Shown here: piece after piece, positions 13,772 through 24,149 of the stretch
Numbering within the stretch: the first letter of the stretch is position 1
Layout of the letters: each line of letters opens with the position of its first letter
Source: Tillus elongatus
Lineage: Eukaryota > Arthropoda > Insecta > Coleoptera > Cleridae
Direction of reading: 5' to 3'
Assembly (NCBI GenBank): GCA_964006375.1
Contig: OZ023268.1
Coordinates: forward strand, 81,968,835 to 82,032,834
DNA length: 64,000 nt
Position numbers and translations under genes: made by a program
Notes under the pieces: model-generated
What the model was told of the DNA's origin: nothing
The model's database searches: none
The model's input: only the letters and a program-made list of their open reading frames with translations

Positions 13772-15175
13772 GTGTGTCACACCTATAACTTAAAAAATAA
13801 TGGACCGATTTTGATAAAACTTGGTGAGTACCTTCCTTTCGCAAGTGGCTTGGATAAGTTCATTAGCCAGGAAAATCCGCCGAGGTTTACCCGGAAAATT
13901 TTGTTTTTTCTTTCGAAAAAAAAATCGATTTTTTTTATATTTTCAAAATTAACAAAGTAAGGGCAACCAAATTTCATACGCGGGTTTATATTATTATAGG
14001 CAAGTTACATACCAAAATTTAGCTCCGTAGGTTAAAGGACAAAAAAGTTACAGGCATTTAAAGAAAAATAAATTTGAGTTCTCCTCAAAACGTCAAAATC
14101 GCGATTTTAAACGTCAAAATTGGTGAGTACCTTCCTTTCGCAAGTGGCTTGGATAAGTTCGTAAGCCAAGAAAATCCGCCGAGGTTTTCCCGGAAAATTT
14201 TGTGTTTTCTTTCGAAAAAAATTTATATCTCCAAAATTAACAAAGTGCGGGTTTATATCATTATAGGGAAGTTACCTACCAAAATTTAGCGCTGTAGGTC
14301 AAAAGACAAAAAAGTTATAGGCATTTAAACAAAAATAAATTGGGGTTTTTCACAAAACGTCAAAGTTGCGATTTAAACGTCAAAATTGGCAACATTTAGG
14401 AAAAGAACTTGAATCTAATACGGGCTATGGAAAGAAAATGTCTCAAGAAGAATGTTTTACAAACCCTGATGTCTTAGTTTCAACCGTCATTGTCCTTCAT
14501 TTTAATAAAATGTTTCCAGAAAATTCATTTCAAATAGACCCTTTCTCTGACGCTTGGCAGTAGTGTTGGCTATAGAGTTTATTCGTTAATGGTATATAAT
14601 TGTTGTAGAATTTTCGTAAAAAAATATCAATAAAGCTCAATATATCTGTTATTATACAAGATATGAAAAAAAAATGTATATATTAATTATAGGGTGTCTT
14701 GAGCTACATCTTAAAAAATTATTTCTACAATCACAGGGTGGCCCATAAGTCGTTGGTGATACAAATTTTCTTTTCTTTTTAATCAAACACGCCTTATGTT
14801 ATTGCATTTTTGCATTTTCCATCGAAATATAATGCATGTTTGTAAAAAAAAAATCTGGACGCAGTAAGTGCGGTATCGTAGCGAATTTTGATCAAATGCT
14901 TAATATTTGAATAGCTCAATTTGCTATTAACCTATAAGGTTGACCAAGAAACGAGTTTTTTCGGGAACACTTTAAGTTTACTTTCGGATATTTTTGTAGA
15001 TTTTCAAACAATAAAGTAATTTTGATGAAACATGGCACATTGTTTTTACTATATAGATTATACTGGTAACCAAATGTGATGCCTGCTTTCTTAAAAAAAA
15101 AACACATTATCGCTATTAAAAAATAGTTTTATGAAAATTCACTACCATAACGCACTTGCTGCGTCCAGAGTTTTT
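13770..15175 (+). mobile_element. Rep-1 copy 4, middle and tail (right of MLE-A1)
   Basis: Middle module from TCACACCTATAACTT with two successive copies of the GGTGAGTACCTTCCTTTCGC phrase (about 13824 and 14120), the TCATTGTCCTTCATTTTA block at about 14489, the GGGTGTCTTGAGCTACATC block at about 14693, and the 315-bp unit at 14855-15175 with a tail motif at each end. Together with 11398-11534 this makes one Rep-1 element of standard order, interrupted only by MLE-A1. Confidence 0.85.
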
Positions 15176-15470
15176 TACATTTTCAAACAACACAGTTATT
15201 TTGACGAAATATGGTACATTGTTTCTACTATATAGGTTATACTGGTAACCCAATTTAATGCTTGCTTTCATTAAAAGAGGCAAATTTGCTACTTAAAACA
15301 TTTTATGAAAATTTATTTACATAAGGAACTTTAAAAAATGTGACAGAAATCTCTAGGCGTCATTAAATAGTTTCATTTCTGAACGTCACACCGTCTGGGA
15401 TTACCATAATTAAACGTTGAATGTAGCGGCTTCTCCTCCAGACACCAAAATTTACTTCAGATTTCTCTTA

Positions 15471-15513
15471 CTCCCGACGCGTTTCGACACTCCAAGAGGT
15501 CATCTTCAGGGGA
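15471..15513 (-). ncRNA. Hammerhead-like motif, left arm
   Basis: Mirror image of 15838-15880. On the minus strand it has CTGAAGA, a stem with loop, GAAA, the palindrome ACGCGT and C. Confidence 0.55.
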
Positions 15514-15674
15514 TAAATTTGAACAATTCTCAAAAAATTGAACTCGAAACTATACATGAAGGTTTTAACAGGTCACATCTTCATCCATTGTGCCAGGAGC
15601 CGTACAACACTACATCTGTATAATGTCAGAAAATTGTATACAGATGTAGTGTTGTACGGCCCCTGGCACAATGG

Positions 15675-15730
15675 ATAATGTCAGAAAATTGTCTTCAAGA
15701 ACGTTCTTGAAGACAATTTTCTGACATTAT
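15675..15730. repeat. 56-bp perfect palindrome
   Basis: Two 28-base arms join without spacer at 15702/15703 (centre AAGAAC|GTTCTT). The arm contains AATGTCAGAAAATTG. Direct repeats of about 38 bp (TACAGATGTAGTGTTGTACG...) flank it at about 15639 and 15729. Confidence 0.97.
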
Positions 15731-15837
15731 ACAGATGTAGTGTTGTACGGCCCCTGGCACAATGGATGAAGTTGTGACCTGTTAAAACCTTCATGTATAG
15801 TTTCGAGTTCATTTTTTTTTAGAATTGTTCAAATTTA

Positions 15838-15880
15838 TCCCCTGAAGATGACCTCTTGGAGTGTCGAAACGCGTCGGGAG
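15838..15880 (+). ncRNA. Hammerhead-like ribozyme motif
   Basis: Reads in order: TCCC (helix I strand), CTGAAGA at 15842-15848 (fits the core CUGANGA), a stem from GACCTC and GAGTGTC around TTG, GAAA at 15866-15869, the palindrome ACGCGT (helix III, suited to dimer formation), C at the cleavage position, and GGGA pairing with TCCC. One extra T lies after the core. Cleavage activity is inferred from the fold only. Confidence 0.55.
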
Positions 15881-15938
15881 TAAGAGAAATCTGAAGTAAA
15901 TTTTGGTGTCTGGAGGAGAAGCCGCTACATTCAACGTT

Positions 15939-16554
15939 AAGTCATAAGTGTTCAAAATATACAGAAACTTTTATTCCAGCCAATTCTTAATCCAGTTGAA
16001 ACTAAGGGAAGGTAGGGTGCTCGCACTATTTTGCCGAACGCTGTATAAGCTATTACAAATTTCAAACAATACTTTTGAAATACTTCACAATAATTTAAAT
16101 AAAAACAGATAAAACCAAAGTAAGGTATAATAACTCACACATTAAATTTCCATACAAAATTTTTGATCACTTTCAAAATGCGTTTTAAGGCGAGCAATAT
16201 CAAGAGATTTACCCGGTTAGTCTATAATTACAAGCCGTTTAAGATCGTTATAGAGATAATTAAATATGCTTGAATAAACCTGAGTTATTCACCTAAAGGA
16301 TTATAGTCATAATTTTTTCTCATAATATAACAGACATAAGAGAGCATTTGGTGGGACGTACCCCGTACTATACATAACTGGTGCTGGTGAAATAAGATAT
16401 GCATGAGATCAAAATCTGCACTGGTTGTCTCATACAGTCTCCTCTCTTCATAACAAGGCGACGAAGATAATCTCTTTACAATAAAACACACATAAAAGCC
16501 AAGGGTGACTCGTCAGCTAGAAATGTATGTTGCTGAATCATTGAACACAATTTT
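15939..16554. other. Unassigned sequence
   Basis: No gene or known repeat recognised. A Rep-1 tail motif variant (GGCGCAGCAAATGCGT) follows at about 16564. Confidence 0.35.
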
Positions 16555-16769
16555 ACAGTTTTGGCGCAGCAAATGCGTTATGGTAGCGAATTTTCATTAA
16601 AACGGGTTAAAAAAATATTGGTGCTTTAATAATTATTAAGTCGAAAAAAAAAAAGAAAAAAAATTGTGGTGAAAAGTTAAACATAAAATATATGAAGAAG
16701 AGCATTTCACGATAATGTAAGAAATGGATGATTTTTTTTAAATTTCAACAACACACCACGAGGGCTTAC

Positions 16770-17059
16770 AGCCTAAATACTATCGTACCGTGGGTGTTGA
16801 CAAGGAGGAAAGAGGCAGCTTGTTAATTCTGGACTTGAAGGTTTGGAGGTTCGGAGGAGAAGGAAAAACATATGCCGGCAAGGAATTCTACAACTTGGAA
16901 GTCCTCGGGACAAAAAAGCGGGCATTACAAGATGTTCTAAGTCTGGTGACCTGGACAGTAAAAGGGTGCATTCGCTCTGTTCCCCTGGTAGATCTGTAGG
17001 GGGCAGCAGGTGGGGGAACTATGGAGGAAAGCTCCTCTGAGCAGTGCCCGTGCAGATAT

Positions 17060-17140
<81 letters not shown>

Positions 17141-18880
17141 TCACCAACGGCACGTCGGTGGGCAAGGGATGGCAGCCTTTGGGTGAGGGTAGGGTCACCG
17201 ATGAGACGTTAGCTCTCTTTTGAATGGAGTCCAGGAATAGGAGTGTAGAAGCGGCAGCGGCACCCCAGAAGTGGGAGCAGTATTCGAGGTTTGGCCTTAT
17301 TTGTGAAGTATATAAGGTATAGAGATTAGCTGGTAAAAAGTATTTGCGAGCCTGGAAGAGGAAACGTAATTTCTTAGCAGCCGCTTCTGCAATTGATGTG
17401 ACATGTTGGTGCCAATTAAGATTTCGATCCACAGAAATGCCAACAACAGAAAAGGACTCTTTACTTTGAATAACTTGGTTGTTCATTGTGATGGGTCTAC
17501 GGCTGGTGTATCTCTTGTGAGAAAGAAAGCAAGACTTAGTTTTGGTGGGGTTGAATTGTACAAGATTTCTACTTCCCCAGTCTAATATTTTTTGGAGATC
17601 CACGGAGACAGAACCCTCCATGAGTCTGCGATCCTCATCTAATTGGGCTAAAGAGACAGCCTTATAATATTGTATATTTGAATGGAGGGTGCTGTCGTCC
17701 GCGTAGCTGTGAACTGGGTTGGATGTGCTAGAGGGGAGGTCATTGATGTGGAAAAGAAACAAAGTAGAGGCTAAAGCTGAACCTTGAGGAACTCCTGCAT
17801 TAATTGGATACAGTTTAGAGGAATGGCCATCCACAAGAACAGATATGGTCCTGTTGGAGAAGAAATTTGCTGTCCAGGTACAAAGTTTTGGTGGTAGGCC
17901 ATAGGCCGGAAATTTATTAAGCAGCGCTGTGTGCCAGACCTGGTCGAATGCTTTGGATATGTCTAGAGCAACAATCTGGGATTCACCGTGTTGTTCCATA
18001 GACTTGTTCCAAGAATGGGTGGCAAAGGAAAGGAGGTCGGCAGTCGATCTGCGCTGACGGAATCCATACTGCCTGTCGTGGATTAGACTGTTTTTCAAGA
18101 AATTTTAGTAATTCGGTATTTATATACTTTTCCTTCACTTTAGAGACGACTGAGAGGAGAGAAATAGGCCTGTAGTTGCTAGGAAGCGCTTTGGATCCTT
18201 TCTTGGGGATGGGTTGTACTCGAGCAGTTTTCCAGTTACTAGGGAATATGCCTTTATTATAAGATATCTGAAACAGACGAGTCAGGACAGGAGCAAGCCC
18301 TGGTGCGCATTTTTTGAGAACAATTGTTGGGATCTCGTCAAGGCCGGAGGCTATCCTGGCATTAAGAGAAGATAGCATCTTTCGTACCTTTTTAGTTTTG
18401 AAAACGATATCCGTCATTTTATGCGCGACATTAGGGACTGTTGGTGGTTGAACATTTGAAGGTGGGTTGAGAGTAGAATTGGCGGCGAACAACGAAGCAA
18501 AAAGTTCAGCCTTGCCCAGGGCGGTAGAAACAATTTCATCCCCTGAGACAAGAGGTGGGAACGTGCTTTTGCAGAAATTATTCCCGATAGATTTAGCAAG
18601 AGTCCAGAAGGGTTTGCCGCCGTTGGAGCTTAAGAGAACTTTGTTTTTGATGTGGTTATTAAACGAGTTTTTTACCTTAGAGAGAATGCGGGCATAGCGG
18701 TTTCTTGCGTCGTTAAATGCTTGACGATTTTCTTGACTGGGATTGTGTAGAAGCGTTTTGTGAGCTTTGACCTTTTCAAGTCTGGCCTTGTCACAGGATT
18801 TAGAGAACCAGGGCTTTTGAGTGGCTGATATATTACGTCTTAGTTTTCTTCCTTTTTGTTGGGGTAAATGTCCGTTTGAA
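16770..18880 (-). pseudogene. LINE-J2: Jockey/CR1-type reverse transcriptase, broken
   Basis: On the minus strand, starting near 18880, the pre-RT region reads QKPWFSKSCDKARLEK and NRYARILSKVKNSF. The RT fingers follow: SGLDEIPTIVLKKC, IPKKGSKALPSNYRPISLLS, a frameshift near 18100, YGFRQRRSTADLL and ALDISKAFDQVWH. The palm reads GVPQGSALASTLFLFHIND and SYADDSTLH (YADD at 17694-17705). The thumb reads GISVDRNLNWHQHV and IRPNLEYCSHFWG. A (CT)n expansion at 17064-17132 then interrupts the frame. The C-terminal part is still readable beyond it in another frame (RTSKL, NSLPAYVFPS, LQTFKSRINKLPLSSL near 16790-16880). The endonuclease domain is missing (5' truncation). Apart from one frameshift and the microsatellite it is well preserved, so the insertion is fairly young. 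Confidence 0.88.
17064..17132. repeat. (GA)n microsatellite inside the LINE-J2 frame
   Basis: About 34 GA units and a G run. On the coding strand it is (CT)n and would read as Leu-Ser repeats. It is the only long GA array here and lies in coding sequence of the LINE. Confidence 0.97.
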
Positions 18881-19021
18881 GTTAGATCTGGTATTTATCG
18901 ATAACACACAAGCAATGACCGAGTTCACCAGGCGCCAATAGTTGAATAGTTGTGTCAACAAAAGTTATATCTGGTATTTAACGATAACACACAAGCAACG
19001 GCCGAGTTCACCAGGCGCCAA
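18881..19021. repeat. Two 58-bp direct repeats, 83-bp period
   Basis: 18881-18938 and 18964-19021 differ at about four positions; each begins GTTAKATCTGGTATTT and ends CACCAGGCGCCAA. They lie just upstream of the readable end of LINE-J2. Confidence 0.9.
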
Positions 19022-19405
19022 CACTGGATGAGATTTTTCAATAATTTTTCAAATGAGCGCGAATTTGGGCCCATAGAATCCGAAACCAACATCCGTTAAA
19101 ATTTTTATATGTAAAAAAAAAGCCTAAACTGATTTAAACGATACTTTGCACATATATTCTTTTTGTTAAGACCGCGGACGAGTTCGTTAGCCAGCCCGGT
19201 CGAATTAGTTTCTCTAAAAAAAAAAAGAAAAATTTGGTTCTCAAAATATGACAAAGTTATTTTGATGAAATTTAATAGGTATGTTGCCCTTGTAAGTACT
19301 TTACAATATACCAAAATTCAACTTTCTATGCTTATAGCATATTGAGCTATTTAAATTTGAAGCAATTAATGAAATTTCGCTACCATAACGCACTTGCTGC
19401 ACACC
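19022..19405 (+). mobile_element. Rep-1 subfamily fragment
   Basis: A head fragment (AAATGAGCGCGAATTTGG) and middle phrases (GACGAGTTCGTTAGCCAG) are followed by a tail motif on the minus strand at about 19388-19402. The (TA)n array is absent. Confidence 0.6.
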
Positions 19406-19879
19406 GAAATATTTGGTTTTTAGCGAATTTTTCGTAAAACGACTTCGATAATGCCAAAACAATAGCACCGGTTTACAACTTCAAAACGAGAATTATCCGC
19501 GAAGCAATCGAGATTGAAAAACGTCTCGATTGTTTAAATAAGAGAGATGATGGTCTTCGCCTTCCGACTACTTGGAAACCTATTATATCTTCTTAACAAA
19601 CACACAAAAAGAAAATAAATTCCACAGACAATTTTATTGCATCATTATCTACCTCAACAAATGCCGGTGACCCTCTTAATCCTCCTCTAAGTACCGTGAC
19701 CAAAGCCCCCCACTTGATTGACGGTGACCCCACTACTTTCACTGATAACGAAGCAAGTAGACGGAACGACATATATAAGACAAGACTTGCAACGAAATGC
19801 CAGATCTCTCTGAGGCCTAGGGATGAACACACTGAGACCTCACAGACGATCTCCGGCGAGATTTGGGGAGTAGGCAGCT

Positions 19880-20460
19880 TGAGGCCCCGTAATCGAGCTA
19901 CAACAACCCAACCCACCTTTGTCCACCGCTCTAAGGAGTAGGCAGATTGAGGCCTTTTTTTTTTTTGTTCCCTCAGGGCTCGTCTGCGGCCTTGCCGCCC
20001 CGATAGCACCGCAACCCTTGGTTGATTGTGCATACCCCTAGTCTTACTCCACCCATTCCAGAATCACTGTGCCTTGAACTAGTCTGCACAGCGATTGGTA
20101 GGGTGAAGTTTTATATTGCTCTGTCTCCGGTCTAGAGTGACCGTAGATCAGTTGTCTTTTCCGGTCCAGAGCTATACACTCGCACAAGATGTGCTGGGCT
20201 GATTCCTCCCCCTCGCCGCAGAGTCTGCATGCGAGGTCCCCTTCGAACCGCCCCATTTTATGTAGGTGTTTCTTGACGGCCATGTGTCCCGTCAAGAGAC
20301 CTGTTGTGTTTCTGAGCTGTCCTCTGCTAAGGTTTAGCAGCTCCACAGCTAGATTGAGGCCTTAGAGTGTCATTATATATTTCCTTTACCTACCTTTGTC
20401 CACCACTCTAAGGAGTAGGTAGATTGAGACCTTGCGAGTGTCCTTACATATTTCCTTTAC
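19880..20460. repeat. Tandem duplication of the LINE-R3 target region
   Basis: The phrase CACCGCTCTAAGGAGTAGG plus following bases at 19923 recurs as CACCACTCTAAGGAGTAGG at 20401. Both are followed by TAGATTGAG and a TTTCCTTTACC block once LINE-R3 is removed, so LINE-R3 entered one unit of a tandem pair. Confidence 0.75.
19957..20350 (-). pseudogene. LINE-R3: 3' end of a LINE with C-terminal zinc knuckle
   Basis: On the minus strand 100 residues are open to the stop at 20044-20046. They read LLNLSRGQLRNTTGLLTGH, then CRLCGEGEESAQHILCEC, a Cys-x2-Cys-x8-His-x4-Cys knuckle, and end LEWVE. This arrangement closes the open frame of R1/LOA/I-type LINEs, where it helps bind nucleic acid. The stop is followed by a GC-rich 3' UTR of about 70 bases and an A-rich tail (T run at 19957-19967 on the plus strand). 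The 13-base direct repeat AGATTGAGGCCTT at 19944-19956 and 20351-20363 is the target-site duplication. All upstream domains are lost by 5' truncation. Confidence 0.87.
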
Positions 20461-20463
20461 CCC

Positions 20464-20500
20464 TTGAAAATGGCTCCAAAACAGGAGCCGAAACGTCGAG
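20464..20500 (+). ncRNA. Degenerate hammerhead-like motif
   Basis: TTGAAAA (core CUGANGA with two changes), the stem GGCTCC-AAAACA-GGAGCC, GAAA, the palindrome ACGT and C. The stem is perfect, the core is not, so this copy is probably inactive. Confidence 0.4.
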
Positions 20501-20547
20501 TTTCCATAAATTCTGGACGCGGTTCAACTCGAGAACCAAGTATGTCT

Positions 20548-20549
<2 letters not shown>

Positions 20550-20617
<68 letters not shown>
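20550..20617. repeat. (TA)n microsatellite
   Basis: About 34 TA units. The right flank has TTGAATGTAGCGG at about 20640, the same sequence as the ends of the 15413-15938 inverted repeat. Confidence 0.96.
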
Positions 20618-20618
<1 letters not shown>

Positions 20619-20689
20619 CACTGTCACACGAAGGGGGTTGAATGTAGCGGTAAAGTTTTCCCTTTGCAGGATATCATTTTAGATTACTG

Positions 20690-20718
20690 AACGTATTCAA
20701 TTTGGCTATTCCACACTG
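20690..20718. mobile_element. Solo terminal fragment of the MLE-A family
   Basis: ATTCAATTTGGCTATTCCAC followed by ACTGTATA resembles the right end of MLE-A1 at 13655-13686. Only about 27 bp, so this could be a remnant or coincidence. Confidence 0.4.
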
Positions 20719-20734
20719 TATATACCCAGCAGTA

Positions 20735-21305
20735 AATGTCCAGGTGCAGCTGATTTTTGGGAATTTAAAAGATTTGTATGCAAATTCGCTACCATAACAC
20801 ACTTGCTGCATTTCGCGAATTTTAAGCGGTACATGTTCACATATGTTCAAGCAACATTTTCTGGTCTAATAAAATAATAATCGTAACCAGCTAAATTCCA
20901 GCTTGACCCTATCCCAACAAAGCTATAAATCACTAATGAACTAATAAAGATATATGCCTCCCAGATAACCACAATACTTTTATCTATAAGAAAAATCAAT
21001 ATATCTGGATATAGTAAAAATTTGGCGACAACGTATAATAATAAAAGCTATTTATATAACAACTAATATCGACCTACTATCTGAAACCATCAATCAAAAC
21101 GTCTACGACTGATAGGTATGTATTATCTAGTCTATTACGTTTTTGGATTAATTAACAAATGTGGAACAATGTTTTTATGACAGGAGGTTTATTAAAAATT
21201 ATCACTCATTTCATAATAATATTTAATATGATACAAAGATCTTAGGTCATTAAGTTGAAAGAATCGTTAAAATAAAAGAGTTCCTTTTTATTTATGTAAT
21301 AAATA
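20735..21305. other. Rep-1 tail fragment and unassigned sequence
   Basis: A tail motif on the minus strand at about 20790-20805. No gene or known repeat seen in 20820-21305. Confidence 0.4.
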
Positions 21306-21894
21306 AAAACTCGGGACGCAGCAAGTGCGTTATGGTAGTGAATTTTCTTAAATATGTTTTTATTGCAAATATGTCTGTTTTCTTTTTATTTAAGAAAGAA
21401 GGCATCAATGAATTTTCTGGAAATATTTTAGTAAAATGAAGGACAATGACGGTTGAAACTAAGACTTCAGGGTTTGTAAAACATTCTTCTTAAGACATTT
21501 TCTTTCCACAGCCCGTACTAGATTCAAGTTATTTGCCTAAATGTTGCCAATTTTTGACGTTTTAAATCGCAACTTTGACATTTTGAGGAAAATCCTAATA
21601 AATTTTTATTTAAATGCCTATAACTTTTTTGTCTTTTGATCTACAGAGCTAAATTTTGGTAGGTAGCTTACTTATAATGATATAAACCCGCGCACCAAAT
21701 TTGGTTGCCCTTACTTTGTTAATTTTGGAGATATAAATTTTTTACAATTTTTTTAGAAAGAAAACTCAAAATTTTCCGGGAAAACCTGGGCCGATTTTCC
21801 TGGCTAACGAACTTATCCAAGCCATTTGTAAAAGGAAGGTACTCACCAAATTTAATCAAAATCGGCCCATAATTTTTTGAGTTATTGGTGTGAT

Positions 21895-21974
<80 letters not shown>

Positions 21975-21979
21975 AATAA

Positions 21980-22033
<54 letters not shown>

Positions 22034-22165
22034 ATATAAAAATTGAAAGTGACCCCGGATATGTGTTCTGGGGGGCCCAATTAGCGTTCATTTGAAGAAA
22101 TTTTTTCAAAATTCGAAAGTCGAGATCTCCTCATTAGTGAATTTTTTTTAAGAAAATTCACTAAA
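21306..22165 (-). mobile_element. Rep-1 copy 5, internal deletion
   Basis: Tail motif at about 21318, the first ~100 bp of the 315-bp unit, then an abrupt jump at about 21409 to the GAATTTTCTGGAAATATTTT block that lies roughly 800 bp further on in copy 1. Middle module, (TA)n and head hairpin (about 22133-22165) follow in normal order. Confidence 0.85.
21903..22030. repeat. Interrupted (TA)n microsatellite in Rep-1 copy 5
   Basis: TA units at 21903-21971 and 21984-22030 around (AATA)n. Confidence 0.95.
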
Positions 22166-22232
22166 ACACGAAAACTGTTGCAGTTTTATGTATGTCTTTT
22201 TGTTTCTTTAATGTCTGTCTATTTCCGCGACT

Positions 22233-22433
22233 ATGGCCAATCACCGACGCGCAGTTTCACCTTACTATCTTGTTCCTTTCTGTGAGAAGGGTAAGGATCC
22301 TCAACGTGCCCAACATCGCATGGTACAAGGGACCGACGGCGTAACGCCTCCCATTGCAGAACGTATAGACATTCAACTGTTTTCCCCTCCGGGTGGTAAC
22401 ACTTTCAAAAAGATTCCTCAAGTGAACACGTAG
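22233..22433 (+). other. Unrecognised short open frame
   Basis: Sixty-six residues, with more GC than the surroundings and a proline-rich end (IQLFSPPGGNTFKKIPQ). No family recognised and no neighbouring exons seen. It could be a remnant of a retroelement or of a host exon. Confidence 0.15.
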
Positions 22434-22514
22434 GACCTCTAAAACCGATCCTCAAGGTCTATTTAACTTTAAAGTATTCATTTTAGTCATATGCCCTACT
22501 AATAGTGGACAATT

Positions 22515-23062
22515 CTTATGAAAATTCACTACTATAACTCCCTTGCTGCGTGACGAATCTTTTTTAAATTTAACCAGTTGCACCATCCTTAATGTGACCT
22601 TAAGTTATTTTAATGAAACATATAATACGCCACTGCTTTCTTCAAAAACTATAATAATTTTCTGAATAATGATTTATTTTGAAATAAAAATGGTTTCTTG
22701 ACTTTGTTTAGTATATTGAACTGTAAAAAACTAAATAACGATTATCTGAAATTCCCTAAACTAAAAGCCAGATATTAAAAATCTCCGGTACGATGTGGCT
22801 CTAGAATTAATACTTCTTTCTGTCTGATGATGCCGTTAAAGCGAAACCGGTTTCAGAGGAGAAAACGAGCACTTGTAAAGTCAGAGAAGAAGTCTACATG
22901 TTTATTTAGAAAGGTACCTGCCAAATTTATAATTTTACCTGCGTTAATTGCTTATATGAGTTCGTTAGCCAAGCCAAACTAATAATTTAGTTATTTTTCG
23001 CCATTTGAAATATTTTTATGGAAATTAGCTACCATAACGCACTTGCTGTGTCTAGACTGTTT
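22515..23062. mobile_element. Two Rep-1 tail fragments around a hammerhead-like motif
   Basis: Tail motifs on the minus strand at about 22528-22545 and 23034-23050. Each has ATGGAAATTAGCT-type sequence before it. The segment between contains the hammerhead-like motif at 22816-22859. Confidence 0.55.
22816..22859 (+). ncRNA. Hammerhead-like ribozyme motif
   Basis: CTGATGA at 22824-22830 is an exact core. A short stem (GC...GC), GAAA at 22843-22846 and the palindrome ACCGGT follow. Helix I can form between TTTCTG before and CAGAGG after. Stem II is only about two base pairs, so stability is doubtful. Confidence 0.45.
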
Positions 23063-23074
23063 TTATCTATTACT

Positions 23075-23560
23075 AGCTGTTTCCCGCCATTTCGTTCGCG
23101 TATAATTCAGTTATAATAATAATAGCCATATTTTTCAGGCTGTATGGGCCTAGCATAGCCATAAATACCTTACAAACTGACATACTTATACAAATTAAAC
23201 CTAAAATCAGGGTTAATATTGTAGAAGAAACTCAAAATTTCAAGTCAGTAATTAGAGATGAAAAAAAGAAGCGAAGCATACTTTCAGGATAAAATGCGGT
23301 CTCTTGAAGTCAAAGCGGAGATCATTTGGAATCAATGGGATACGCGAAATAAATACAATTTCTCCTTGAACAGACCCGGTTATAATCAGTAAGCAACCGA
23401 ACAATCGAACAACAGAAAAACCCAAAGGGCTTAAATCCTTTCTTAGTGCTCACCATCTGTGCAAAATTTCAAGTCTCTAGACCCAGTAGTCTGGGCTGTG
23501 CGTTGATATATCAGTCAGTCAGTCAGTTTATTCTTTTATATATTTAAGATGTCTTACCCA
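23075..23560 (+). mobile_element. SINE-like or LINE 3'-end repeat with (GTCA)n tail
   Basis: The opening CTAGCTGTTTCCCGCCATTT and the block TGCAAAATTTCAAGTCTCTA before (CAGT)n at 23510-23527 resemble short interspersed repeats common in insect genomes. No frame is present. The class is uncertain. Confidence 0.4.
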
Positions 23561-24149
23561 CGACAACTTTACTTGTAGACCCAATCATAATTCAACTCTC
23601 AAATTTTCATTCAATAAATGATACGATGTTTTTTTTTCAGTTCAATTTTATTATAATGATCGCTATCGTGACGCACTTGCTCCGTATTCCAATTAATTAA
23701 TGCTTGTCTCTTAGTATTTCATCCAAAATTTAAAAAAAAATACCCCTCGTATAACCGCGTCTTATCTTTAAGATGACCAAAATCACGATCTCTTTTGTAA
23801 CAGCTCATATATCCTGGATTATTATCGAATACCCCAATTTCTACAGGCCGAATTCCTCCTTCAGCAATCAAGGGAATCTTTCATCGAGGACGCGGGGAAA
23901 AGAGTGAGTTCTTTGTGTAAAATTCTTATTCTGGCTACAGGAATTAGGAATTTTCACATAAAGAGTTTGGTAGACGTGCCGTATCTGTCACAAAGAACGC
24001 CACGGCTCACTTTCAATATTCAGAAGGTCGAAGTTACGGAAGTGTGAAATGCAAGGAAGAGATGAGGAAATTCCTGCTGAAAATCATGAAAGAAAGCTCA
24101 TATTTCTGCCACAGAGAGATTTCTACATTTACCAGTCACACATTATAAA

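Larger units (their letters stand above)
15413..15938. mobile_element. 526-bp inverted repeat with paired hammerhead-like motifs
   Basis: The left arm (15413-15636) and right arm (15714-15938) are near-perfect reverse complements starting AACGTTGAATGTAGCGG. The 77-bp centre holds a further copy of the inner arm sequence. Each arm carries one hammerhead-like motif. Penelope-like retroelements are known to carry hammerhead motifs in their terminal repeats, which can be inverted, so a rearranged pair of such terminal repeats is my best guess. No Penelope reverse transcriptase is present. Confidence 0.75.

Noticed and set aside
19593..20033. 146-codon open frame on the minus strand
   Set aside because: It runs through the LINE-R3 3' UTR, its A-rich tail and the flanking target region; it matches no family and cannot be one gene.
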